A DNA stretch of 64,000 bases, from the NCBI RefSeq assembly GCF_000368925.1, contig NZ_KB849756.1:1722397-1786396 (forward strand), given 5' to 3'. The DNA comes from Acinetobacter bereziniae LMG 1003 = CIP 70.12. Its GTDB lineage: Bacteria > Pseudomonadota > Gammaproteobacteria > Pseudomonadales > Moraxellaceae. The translations under genes were made by a program, and so were the position numbers. A model generated the notes under the pieces. The model did no database searches. It was given only the letters and a program-made list of their open reading frames with translations, and had not been told where the DNA came from. Of the stretch, positions 34,290 to 42,668 are shown one piece after another. The first letter of the stretch is position 1; each line of letters begins with the position of its first letter.

Positions 34290-34312
34290 GTTGTAAACCG
34301 CACCACTACAAC
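34290..34312 (+). promoter_or_regulatory. Ogr-type late promoter box between O and P
   Basis: Same 23-bp dyad as before FI and V, oriented towards P. TATATAAA follows 13-20 nt downstream as -10. Being nearly symmetric it may also serve the divergent O operon, corresponding to P2 promoters PP and PO. Confidence 0.75.
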
Positions 34313-34342
34313 TGAATAAGACTGATATATAAAGGCATGACT

Positions 34343-34374
34343 GCCAATGTTTGCGAAAAAGCAAATGTTATTGG
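34343..34374 (+). promoter_or_regulatory. Stem-loop in the P leader
   Basis: TGCCAAT...ATTGGCA enclosing TTTGC-GAAAAA-GCAAA, ending next to ATG 34376. Third example of a hairpin directly before the first start codon of a late operon in this prophage. Confidence 0.5.
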
Positions 34375-34375
34375 C

Positions 34376-36145
34376 ATGAATGACTTATCCCCCATCGCAA
34401 ATCTGCACTTGATTATGGACAACAAGCTGAAAGGAAAATTCCTTTATTGGCTTGGTTGGAAAATTGTCGATATTGCAGAAGTACTGGAAGAAAAAGAACG
34501 GACAGTTCAGGCATGGAAAACACGTGACGAATGGGAAAAGGAAAAACCTGAAAACCGTGTTGAATGTGCGCTGACTGTACGTTTGATGCAACTCATTTTA
34601 AAAAATAAAAAGACCTCAGGTGATCTGAAAGAAATTGATTTTTTGATGCGTCAATACAAGGAATTTGCACGTATTGAAAAATACCGCTTGGATGGATCAG
34701 AAGCGGATCTCAATCCCAATATTCAACGTCGAAATACTGCTTCTCGTAAAAAAGTACCGAACCATTTTGATGAAGAACAAATCGAACAGATGGTTTTGGC
34801 ATTTGAAGAACGGCTGTTTGAGTACCAGTGGACTTGGTACCGTGCAATGGATCAGCGTTCTAGAATGATCCTAAAAAGTCGTCAGATCGGTGCAACATAT
34901 TATTTTGCATTTGAAGCACTAATCGACGCACTAAAAACAGGTCGAAATCAAATTTTCTTGTCAGCTTCTAAAGCCCAAGCACATATTTTTAAACATTACA
35001 TTCGAACTTATGCAGAAGAAATCTGCGGTGTTGAACTCACAGGAGATCCGATAGTTCTATCTAATGGTGCCGAACTTCGGTTTTTAGGTACCAACTATAG
35101 AACGGCTCAAGGTCATCATGGAAATTTGTATTTTGATGAAATTTTCTGGACTCATGGTTTTGCTGAACTTGAAAAAGTTGCTTCAGCAATGGCAACACAT
35201 GAGACATGGAGAAAAACATATTTTTCAACACCTTCAACAATCACACATGAAGCCTATGAATTTTGGACAGGTACTCGTTTCAATAAAGGTCGGACTAAAG
35301 ACCAGCAATTAAAAATTGATGTTAGTCATGATGCTTTAAAAGATGGGCGTGTTTGTGAAGATTTGATGTGGCGTCAGATTGTCACTGTAGAAGATGCAAA
35401 GGCAGGCGGATGTGATCTATTTAACATTGAACGACTCAAATTTGAATATGCGCCTGACGATTTTCAAAACTTGTTCATGTGTAAATTTGTCGATGATGGG
35501 CAGTCCATGTTTCCGCTTAGCATGTTGCAATGTTGCATGGTGGATACATTTGAAGTTTGGAATGATTTTAAACCACATCATGCAAGAGCTTTTGCAAATA
35601 GACCAGTGTGGGTCGGCTATGATCCTGCACGAACAGGTGATAATGCAGGTTTAGTTGTTGTTGCCCCTCCTCTTGTTCCTGGTGGAAAGTTCCGAGTTCT
35701 GGAGTGTCATCAATTCAAAGGCGATGATTTTGCACAACAAGCAGAACATATCAAAAATATAACCCTACGTTATAACGTGGTTTATATCGGAATTGATACT
35801 ACTGGTATGGGCTATGGTGTTGCAGAACTTGTACGCCAGTTTTTCCCTGCATTGACCACATTTAATTATTCGCCAGAAGTTAAATCTAATCTTGTTTATA
35901 AAACATTGGATGTCGTCAGAAATGGTCGTCTTGAGTATGACTCAGGCAACAAAGATTTAACTCAGTCATTAATGAGCATTAAAAAAACACTAACTGCTTC
36001 ACAAAAACAAATCACGTTTACAGCTGGGCGTTCGGATGATGTTGGTCATGCGGATCTCGCGTGGGCACTCATGCATGCAATTTATAACGAACCACTCGCA
36101 GGTATTACAGAAACCAATTCTTCAATGATCGAGATTTATTCATGA
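34376..36145 (+). CDS. P: Terminase large ATPase subunit gpP
   Basis: 589 aa from ATG 34376, agreeing with P2 gpP (590); an upstream ATG at 34337 falls at the predicted transcript start. N-terminal HTH-like part (WLGWKIVDIAEVLEEKERTVQAWK), ATPase with SRQIGATYYFAFEAL and LYFDEIFWT, nuclease part with YDPARTGDNAGLVV. Packages DNA with gpM. Confidence 0.93.
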   Translation: MNDLSPIANLHLIMDNKLKGKFLYWLGWKIVDIAEVLEEKERTVQAWKTRDEWEKEKPENRVECALTVRLMQLILKNKKTSGDLKEIDFLMRQYKEFARIEKYRLDGSEADLNPNIQRRNTASRKKVPNHFDEEQIEQMVLAFEERLFEYQWTWYRAMDQRSRMILKSRQIGATYYFAFEALIDALKTGRNQIFLSASKAQAHIFKHYIRTYAEEICGVELTGDPIVLSNGAELRFLGTNYRTAQGHHGNLYFDEIFWTHGFAELEKVASAMATHETWRKTYFSTPSTITHEAYEFWTGTRFNKGRTKDQQLKIDVSHDALKDGRVCEDLMWRQIVTVEDAKAGGCDLFNIERLKFEYAPDDFQNLFMCKFVDDGQSMFPLSMLQCCMVDTFEVWNDFKPHHARAFANRPVWVGYDPARTGDNAGLVVVAPPLVPGGKFRVLECHQFKGDDFAQQAEHIKNITLRYNVVYIGIDTTGMGYGVAELVRQFFPALTTFNYSPEVKSNLVYKTLDVVRNGRLEYDSGNKDLTQSLMSIKKTLTASQKQITFTAGRSDDVGHADLAWALMHAIYNEPLAGITETNSSMIEIYS

Positions 36146-37206
36146 AACCATTTTCTATTGCAAAAAGCATTTTAAACAATGTGCTGGATTTACGACCTCA
36201 TCCTAATAGACCAATGCATTCAAATCCTAGAACTGAGGCATTTACATTTGGAGATGCAATACCAATAACTGATGGCCATGATTTATCAAATTATATGGAA
36301 TGTTGGTTCAATGGCCGTTGGTATGAACCACAAGCCAACTTACATGGTTTATCAAAAACAGTAAAAGGCACACCATATTTAAGTAGTGCGATCAATTTTA
36401 AGAAGAATTATTTATCGAATTTATTTATTCCACATCCACATTTGAGTAAAAAAGATTTTGATCAAATCGCTTTAGATATTTTATGGAGTGGTAACTTTTA
36501 CTTGGAAGATATTCGATCACGTTTGAATAACCGCATTCAGCTTAAAGCTGCTTTGTCGAAATACACACGAGTTGGTGATTTACCTGGTCAATTTTTTTAT
36601 TTGTCCAATGATCATAATGGTTATGTTGAACATGAATTTATGAATGATCGAGTGTTTCATGTCCGTGAAACAGATATTGATCAAGAAATTTATGGCGTAC
36701 CTGAATATTTATCAGCATTACAAAGCGCGTGGCTGAATGATTCGGCAACATTATTTCGTCGTAAATATTATAACAATGGATCTCATACAGGATTTATTCT
36801 TTATGTGAATGACCCAGCTTCAAATCCGAATGACATTACTGCACTTAGAACAGCACTGAAAGAAAGTAAAGGACCTGGGAACTTTCGCAACCTGTTCTAT
36901 TACAGCCCAAATGGCAAGAAGGATGGTATTCAAGTCATTCCCACATCTGAGATTGCTGCAAAGGATGATTTTGTTAGCATCAAAGGAACCAGTCGTGATG
37001 ACATGCTTGCATCTATGCGAGTTTACCCACAGCTTTTGGGGATCATTCCATCAAATGCTGGTGGCTTTGGTGATATCAAATCCGCATCGGAAGCATATAA
37101 TTTTAATGAAGGTGGACCATTGAAAGCTAAGATGCTTCAGCTCAATGAATTGGTTGGTGATGAAGTCATTAAGTTTAAAGAGTTTGAGCTGATAACTACA
37201 AAGTAA
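36142..37206 (+). CDS. Q: Portal protein gpQ
   Basis: 354 aa (P2 gpQ 344). NYMECWFNGRWYEPQ near residue 50 and SLQ-type VYGVPEYLSALQSAWLN region match PBSX/P2-family portals. Forms the DNA entry vertex. Overlaps P by 4 nt; second and last gene of the rightward operon. Confidence 0.94.
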   Translation: MKPFSIAKSILNNVLDLRPHPNRPMHSNPRTEAFTFGDAIPITDGHDLSNYMECWFNGRWYEPQANLHGLSKTVKGTPYLSSAINFKKNYLSNLFIPHPHLSKKDFDQIALDILWSGNFYLEDIRSRLNNRIQLKAALSKYTRVGDLPGQFFYLSNDHNGYVEHEFMNDRVFHVRETDIDQEIYGVPEYLSALQSAWLNDSATLFRRKYYNNGSHTGFILYVNDPASNPNDITALRTALKESKGPGNFRNLFYYSPNGKKDGIQVIPTSEIAAKDDFVSIKGTSRDDMLASMRVYPQLLGIIPSNAGGFGDIKSASEAYNFNEGGPLKAKMLQLNELVGDEVIKFKEFELITTK

Positions 37207-37221
37207 CCATCATTTATGAAT

Positions 37222-37248
37222 AAAGCCTGCGAAATGCAGGCTTTTTTT
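37222..37248 (+). terminator. Terminator after Q
   Basis: AAAGCCTGC/GCAGGCTTT with 5-nt loop and T7; ends the P-Q transcript. Confidence 0.9.
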
Positions 37249-37304
37249 GTATTTATTGAAAAACCCAAGTTATTGAGAATCATTGTCATTTATGTGACTT
37301 ACAC

Positions 37305-37340
37305 AGGCGCAGCCGCGCAGTTGCCCCACCCCACCTGCAC
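37305..37340. other. GC-rich island, cos-site candidate
   Basis: 36 bp of very high G+C (GGCGCAGCCGCGCAG, GCCCCACCCCACC) inside otherwise A+T-rich DNA just outside Q. P2 has its cohesive-end site at the same place relative to Q. No direct sequence proof of cutting. Confidence 0.4.
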
Positions 37341-37593
37341 ACTCTAAATAGGTCAGTTTTACTACAGCAACAAGCTAAACGAGAAAATAGCCAAAGGTTT
37401 ATTGTTATTAGAGTGTTTCAAGTCTTTTTGAATTTTTCAAATACTGCATTTCACTGCAAATTATGCATTTGCATTTCTGACAAGCAGACAAATATTTCAC
37501 CGCAAAATCTTACGAACATTGAGGATACCGAGAACATTGTAAAAGGTTAAAAATTGAGTCTTTTGGATGACCTAGCAATAATTTGAGGTAATA

Positions 37594-37836
37594 AAGTAAT
37601 TTATATAAGTAAGCTGTTGAAATTAAAATGAAATATTTATTACTTTTTTAAGTAATTTTTTGTAATTTTTGAAGTAATATTTTATAAGTGTTTGATTTTA
37701 TTAATGCATGTATTAAAGATAAATCACAAATTTATACAGTATTAAATTACTTGTTTATTACTTAAATATTACTTTTGAAAAAACACATAAAATATTGAAT
37801 ATTAATAATTAAATTAAGAAAATTACTTTATTACTT
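37594..37836. repeat. Array of ATTACTT/AAGTAAT heptamers with 11-bp phasing
   Basis: AAGTAAT at 37594, 37650, 37672; ATTACTT at 37639, 37746, 37757, 37768, 37822, 37830. Spacings 11, 22, 11, 11 place many on one DNA face (a near match TTGTAAT fills 37660). No gene from 37249 to 37960. Confidence 0.7.
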
Positions 37837-37960
37837 AAAATTTTATAGACCGTAAAGGTTTTTTCAAAATAAAGAATAAATCGATTATGTTTATATTTTA
37901 AACAAATCAATTTTTGAGAATGGGAATAGATTGGGTATTAAAAATGTATATTCATCAAGT

Positions 37961-38037
37961 TGGTGCGCTCAGAGAGATTCGAACTCCCGACCCCTTAGTT
38001 CGTAGCCAAGTGCTCTATCCAGCTGAGCTATGAGCGC
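37961..38037 (-). tRNA. tRNA-Arg (ACG), tandem copy 1
   Basis: 77 nt with encoded CCA, anticodon ACG. Left flank is prophage-side A+T-rich DNA; right flank is the 53-bp spacer of the 130-bp repeat. Confidence 0.96.
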
Positions 38038-38090
38038 AATACTTGTGTGCCTATGTTAAGGCTTCGTTACTTTTCAAATACTTAGTTAGT

Positions 38091-38167
38091 TGGTGCGCTC
38101 AGAGAGATTCGAACTCCCGACCCCTTAGTTCGTAGCCAAGTGCTCTATCCAGCTGAGCTATGAGCGC
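38091..38167 (-). tRNA. tRNA-Arg (ACG), tandem copy 2
   Basis: Identical to copy 1, exactly 130 bp further, with an identical spacer. Confidence 0.96.
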
Positions 38168-38220
38168 AATACTTGTGTGCCTATGTTAAGGCTTCGTTAC
38201 TTTTCAAATACTTAGTTAGT

Positions 38221-38297
38221 TGGTGCGCTCAGAGAGATTCGAACTCCCGACCCCTTAGTTCGTAGCCAAGTGCTCTATCCAGCTGAGCTATGAGCGC
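38221..38297 (-). tRNA. tRNA-Arg (ACG), tandem copy 3
   Basis: Identical to copy 2, 130 bp further, with an identical spacer. Confidence 0.96.
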
Positions 38298-38350
38298 AAT
38301 ACTTGTGTGCCTATGTTAAGGCTTCGTTACTTTTCAAATACTTAGTTAGT

Positions 38351-38427
38351 TGGTGCGCTCAGAGAGATTCGAACTCCCGACCCCTTAGTTCGTAGCCAAG
38401 TGCTCTATCCAGCTGAGCTATGAGCGC
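38351..38427 (-). tRNA. tRNA-Arg (ACG), tandem copy 4
   Basis: Identical gene; its 5' side leads through a 15-nt spacer into tRNA-Ser. Start of the right 119-bp repeat (attR region). Confidence 0.96.
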
Positions 38428-38469
38428 ATCATAAGTATTCGTTGGCGGTGAGAGAGGGATTCGAACCCT
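38351..38469. repeat. Right 119-bp direct repeat (attR region)
   Basis: Matches 19-137 with two spacer mismatches; contains tRNA-Arg copy 4 and the tRNA-Ser 3' end, beyond which the intact tRNA-Ser continues. Confidence 0.75.
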
Positions 38470-38532
38470 CGATACAGTTACCCGTATGCATCCTTAGCAG
38501 GGATGTGGTTTCAGCCACTCACCCATCTCACC
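38443..38532 (-). tRNA. tRNA-Ser (anticodon GCT)
   Basis: 90 nt with long variable arm and encoded CCA; anticodon loop CTGCTAA. First gene of the minus-strand tRNA cluster, so its promoter lies to the right. Confidence 0.95.
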
Positions 38533-38799
38533 GTAACGAGCCGCCATAATACAAAGTTAAACCCGATTCGGCAAGTGATGATATTAAAAAAAATAGAGAA
38601 ATTTACTCAATTAAATACTTTTTAAGCGTTTTTCATCATTTTGTTGTTTTTTTATGCTGCAAAATATTCATCATCTTAAAAAACATGCCCAATTTCTAAA
38701 AAAACCAAATTAAAAACACAATATTGCAATCAATTACGTGCAGTATTGCACGGTATGTCTTATGCTAATCCTATCTTCTGACTAGAAACCAAATACATC
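38533..38799. other. Divergent tRNA/rnr intergenic region
   Basis: No gene. Holds the promoters of the leftward tRNA cluster and rightward rnr, and a perfect dyad CGTGCA-GTAT-TGCACG at 38737-38752, 48 bp before rnr, which could be an operator. TATGCTAAT at 38761 is a possible -10. Confidence 0.45.
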
Positions 38800-41241
38800 A
38801 TGAAAAATTGGGTCGATCCTGAAGCCAAAGCTGAAGCTGAGCGTTACGACAATCCCATTCCAAGTCGTACGCTGATCTTAGAAATCATTGAGCAAAAACA
38901 AGAAGCATTGTCACATGCCGATCTTGTAGAACTGTTTGAAATTGTCGATCAAAAAAGTATAGATGCTTTAAGCCATCGTTTAAGTGCAATGGTACGTGAT
39001 GGTCAGTTGATGAAAGATGGTTTTAAATATCAACTCATGGCAGATCAACCGACCCTTGATGCCACAGTTTATGTCAATGCAAAAGGCTTAGGGGTTGCCA
39101 GTCTGGATGGTAAAAAAGATGAATACTTGCTACCTGAGCGTGAATTACGCCAAGTCTTTCATGGTGACCGAGTAAAAGTTCAGCAAACCTCTGTAGACCG
39201 TAAAGGTAAAGCTTGGGGATATATCACCGAAGTGACTCAACGCCGAGTGAAGCAATTGATTGGTAAAGTTGCAGAATTTGATGGTGAGTACTTTATACAA
39301 CCTGCCAATCCTAATGCACATCAACCCATTACCTTAGAAAAAGAACTCATTGAGCATGCCAAAGCCAAAGTGGGTGATGCTTTACGTGTAGAAATTGATG
39401 ATTATCCTACACGGGACGAATTTGCCACAGGTCATGTGATTCAGTCCATGGCGGATAAAGCAGATACTGAAATTATCATCCCACAAACCATTTTAGAATA
39501 TGGTTTACCTTATGAATTCCCAGAAGAAGTCATCAAAGAGGCTGAAGCTTATAAAGAACCTTCAGCAAAAGATCGACAAGGGCGTATAGATTTACGTGAT
39601 TTGCCACTAGTCACCATTGATGGTGAAGATGCTCGTGATTTTGATGATGCCGTTTATGCTGAAAAGCGTGCAGGTGGTGGTTATCGTGTAGTCGTGGCTA
39701 TTGCCGATGTCAGCCATTATGTGCGAATCGGTCAACCTTTAGATGATGAAGCACAAGAGCGCGGTACATCCGTGTATTTCCCTCATTATGTATTGCCCAT
39801 GTTGCCTGAAGCGTTATCAAATGGATTATGTTCTTTAAATCCACATGTTGACCGTTTATGTATGGTCTGTGATTTAAATCTCAGCCGTGCAGGTCGTGTA
39901 ACCAAATTTGAATTCTACCCATCGGTGATGCATTCAAAAGCAAGATTGACATACACTCAAGTTGCACAATACTTAGATGGCGACAGCAATTCGATTCCTG
40001 AAGATCGTGATGTGCGTAAATCTGTCAATACACTTTACCAATTATATGAAACATTAAAAGGTTTACGTGCACAGCGTCATGCAATGGAATTTGAAACCGT
40101 TGAAACGTATATGACCTTTGATGAATTAGGTGGAATTAAAGAGATTTTACCGCGCACTCGAAATGTTGCACACAAACTGATTGAAGAATGTATGTTGCTC
40201 GCCAACGTTGCCGCAGCAGAATATTGTCTAAAAAATGATGTACCAATGTTATACCGCGTACATGAGGCACCAGAGTTTTCTCGAATTCAGAAAGTCAAAG
40301 ACTTCGTCAAGTTACTTGGTCTTAAATTTCCTGATCAGCCGACACAGGCGGACTATCAAGCTGTTATTGAAGCGACCAAAGATCGTATTGATGCGCCAAG
40401 TATCCATGCAGTGTTGTTACGTTCAATGATGCAAGCTTATTATGGACCAAAAAATGTAGGTCACTATGGTTTGGCTTATGAAGCATATACTCATTTTACC
40501 TCACCAATTCGTCGCTACCCTGACCTGCTCTTACATCGTGCGATTAAAGCCAGTTTAACCAACAAAAAGTATCCACTTTCAGGTGCGGCGTTAGAAGATG
40601 CAGGTGAACATTTCTCTGCAACTGAACGTCGTGCAGATGAAGCTTCTCGTTCTGTCACCTCATGGTTGAAATGTCACTATATGCAACAGCATTTGGGTGA
40701 AGAGTTTGTTGGTGTAATCAGCGCAACGGCTGAGTTTGGATTATTCATCACCTTAAAAGACTTGTATGTCGATGGTATGGTGCATGTCAGCCAGCTAGGC
40801 GATGATTATTTTGTTTACGATCAAATGAGCCAAACTTTAATTGGACAAAATCGTGGACAAGTTTTTGGTCTAGGTGATGAGGTGAAGATTAAGGTTGCTG
40901 GCGTCAATCTGGATGAGCGTAAGATTGATTTTGAGTTGTTGCAACAACTGTCTCATGCAGGTCGTGCGATTCGCAGTCGTGCTCCACGTGTTGCAAAACC
41001 AACAGCAAAAGAAGAAGTTTTCTCTGAGCGTCCAAACAAAGCTAAATCTGAATCTGATCGTTCAAATGTCAGTGAAGATGGAGAACGCCCCATTCGAAAG
41101 AAAAAAGCCAAAGGAAAACCCAGCTCTTACAGTAAAAAATCTGGAAAAAGTACTTCAACAAAGTCTGAAACAAAGACTAAAGATAAAGTGAAGAAAAAGG
41201 TAAAAAAGAAAAAGTCGAATGCGAAAGCAAAAGATGAATAA
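38800..41241 (+). CDS. rnr: Ribonuclease R (exoribonuclease II family)
   Basis: 813 aa, normal length. N-terminal winged helix (~20-90), cold-shock domains (~80-240), RNB catalytic domain (~265-600) with DGEDARDFDDAV carrying the metal-binding Asp residues, S1 domain (~645-730) and a Lys/Ser-rich basic tail. Degrades structured RNA 3'-5', in rRNA quality control and mRNA decay. Monocistronic, closed by a terminator. Confidence 0.97.
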   Translation: MKNWVDPEAKAEAERYDNPIPSRTLILEIIEQKQEALSHADLVELFEIVDQKSIDALSHRLSAMVRDGQLMKDGFKYQLMADQPTLDATVYVNAKGLGVASLDGKKDEYLLPERELRQVFHGDRVKVQQTSVDRKGKAWGYITEVTQRRVKQLIGKVAEFDGEYFIQPANPNAHQPITLEKELIEHAKAKVGDALRVEIDDYPTRDEFATGHVIQSMADKADTEIIIPQTILEYGLPYEFPEEVIKEAEAYKEPSAKDRQGRIDLRDLPLVTIDGEDARDFDDAVYAEKRAGGGYRVVVAIADVSHYVRIGQPLDDEAQERGTSVYFPHYVLPMLPEALSNGLCSLNPHVDRLCMVCDLNLSRAGRVTKFEFYPSVMHSKARLTYTQVAQYLDGDSNSIPEDRDVRKSVNTLYQLYETLKGLRAQRHAMEFETVETYMTFDELGGIKEILPRTRNVAHKLIEECMLLANVAAAEYCLKNDVPMLYRVHEAPEFSRIQKVKDFVKLLGLKFPDQPTQADYQAVIEATKDRIDAPSIHAVLLRSMMQAYYGPKNVGHYGLAYEAYTHFTSPIRRYPDLLLHRAIKASLTNKKYPLSGAALEDAGEHFSATERRADEASRSVTSWLKCHYMQQHLGEEFVGVISATAEFGLFITLKDLYVDGMVHVSQLGDDYFVYDQMSQTLIGQNRGQVFGLGDEVKIKVAGVNLDERKIDFELLQQLSHAGRAIRSRAPRVAKPTAKEEVFSERPNKAKSESDRSNVSEDGERPIRKKKAKGKPSSYSKKSGKSTSTKSETKTKDKVKKKVKKKKSNAKAKDE

Positions 41242-41249
41242 TTTTTTAG

Positions 41250-41276
41250 GAAGCCTTACTTTGTAAGGCTTCTTTT
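41250..41276 (+). terminator. Terminator after rnr
   Basis: GAAGCCTTA/TAAGGCTTC stem with short loop and TTTT. Confidence 0.9.
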
Positions 41277-41306
41277 GATTAATTGAGTCACTTTATCATT
41301 CAAAAT

Positions 41307-41870
41307 ATGCAAAATAAAAATATAAAATCTATTGTTTGTTTGATCTATATTTATATGCTCGTCAGTGCGATCTGGGTTAAATCAAATGCAAGCTTTTTAC
41401 TTAACCCTAAGTTAGATATTGCATTATTGGTGCTTTGTGCAGTACTCACGATAATTGCTACAATTTTAATTTATGTTTTTAGAAAAAATATCAAACAAAT
41501 TGATCCTTTAAATATAATTTATGATCCAGAAAAAGCTTTTAATTTATTATGGTTACCCCTACTTATTTTCTTTTTTATTGATTGCCAAGTTTCTGGAATT
41601 GTTCCTATAGCATATACCTCACTTTTGGGAGAACAGAAACTGATAAATGTTCAAACACATACCATTTATAAATCAAATCGCCGTAATTTTTTCACGTGTA
41701 ATTATCAATTGGGTATCAATGATCATTCTAATGAATTTCTAAATCTCTGCATTTCAGAAGATTTCTATAACAAATTTAAGGATCAGCAAGAAATTCCGAC
41801 TCAACTTATTGTCGTTGAGTCACCATTAGGCTCTTTAATTACTCACATTAAAGTATTTAGTCACGGATGA
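41307..41870 (+). CDS. Hypothetical membrane protein (187 aa)
   Basis: Three hydrophobic segments (about 7-26, 38-62, 82-103) then a ~85-aa extracytoplasmic domain with two cysteines. ATG 41307 is taken; a TTG eight codons earlier is possible and neither has a good ribosome site. Not recognised. Lower G+C than neighbours. Confidence 0.6.
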   Translation: MQNKNIKSIVCLIYIYMLVSAIWVKSNASFLLNPKLDIALLVLCAVLTIIATILIYVFRKNIKQIDPLNIIYDPEKAFNLLWLPLLIFFFIDCQVSGIVPIAYTSLLGEQKLINVQTHTIYKSNRRNFFTCNYQLGINDHSNEFLNLCISEDFYNKFKDQQEIPTQLIVVESPLGSLITHIKVFSHG

Positions 41871-41949
41871 TTCCATTCGTTAAAATTGAAATGTTCAATA
41901 TGCGTTTACTCTATAATTATTAAATAAGAATAGCCCAAGAAGCAAAGTT

Positions 41950-42576
41950 ATGAAAATTAAAACCACCATGTCACTTGCAACACTGTTACTCAGCTGTGTA
42001 GCTTCTGCTGAAACCATCACCTTTAAAACTCAAACGATTCCTTCAAAATACACAAACTTTTCAGGAACTATTCCTTTTATCCAAGGCAAAGGCTTTGAAA
42101 AAATCAATCAACAGATCCAGCAAGAACTTTTAGCAGATGAAACATCTCGAATTGATTTTAGTTCAGAGCAGGTTTATCAAAATCACGATTATTTAAGTAT
42201 TCATATCCATTTAGAGATTGAAGGTGGTCGAAGTTATTATCGTGAAAAATACTATGTGATCGATTTAAAAAAGAAACAATTCGTGACTTTGCCACAATTA
42301 CTCAAAAAATATCAATTGTCCGCAAGCCAAATTTCAAGTGAAATTGCCAAACAACTTGATCCATGTATTGAGCAACAAAAATCAGCAATCGCTGAGACTT
42401 GTGACAGCGCAGATCTGCAATATCTATATCGAGACTATGCAGAAGATCGAAAGATCATTGATCTAAAAAAAGCAGATGGTTTTTATCTGAACAAAGATAT
42501 TTTAGGCATTAGTTTCGATGCTGGACCGTTTTCTGTACCTTTTGAATACAACATCAAAACCAAACAGTTAGACTAA
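41950..42576 (+). CDS. Periplasmic DUF3298-type protein
   Basis: 208 aa with signal peptide (cleavage after SCVASA). The mature part, with IPFIQG..FEKINQQI and FVTLPQLL, resembles the DUF3298/DUF4163 domains found in RsiV-like proteins. Two cysteines (CIEQQ, CDSAD) may form a disulfide. Role unknown. Confidence 0.7.
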   Translation: MKIKTTMSLATLLLSCVASAETITFKTQTIPSKYTNFSGTIPFIQGKGFEKINQQIQQELLADETSRIDFSSEQVYQNHDYLSIHIHLEIEGGRSYYREKYYVIDLKKKQFVTLPQLLKKYQLSASQISSEIAKQLDPCIEQQKSAIAETCDSADLQYLYRDYAEDRKIIDLKKADGFYLNKDILGISFDAGPFSVPFEYNIKTKQLD

Positions 42577-42668
42577 GCACTGTGTTAATTTTATTGTTAT
42601 ACCTTGATTTCGCCACTTAAAAGCCCTACATCTATCTATAACTTTAGAATTGATATGGCATAAAGCAT

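Noticed and set aside
34337..34375. Start of gpP at ATG 34337
   Set aside because: It lies at the predicted transcript start after the late-promoter box, and the 34376 start gives the length of P2 gpP.
36142..37206. Possibility that the prophage is Mu-like because of Com
   Set aside because: Terminase, portal, capsid and tail genes and their order are P2-type, and a tyrosine integrase rather than a transposase is present.
37249..37960. Search for a toxin, old/tin-type gene or other coding sequence right of Q
   Set aside because: All frames are short and A+T-rich without ribosome sites; only repeats and the GC island stand out.
37961..38532. Regular 130-bp repeats resembling a CRISPR-like array
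   Set aside because: Each unit holds a complete tRNA-Arg gene and spacers are identical, so this is a tandem tRNA duplication.
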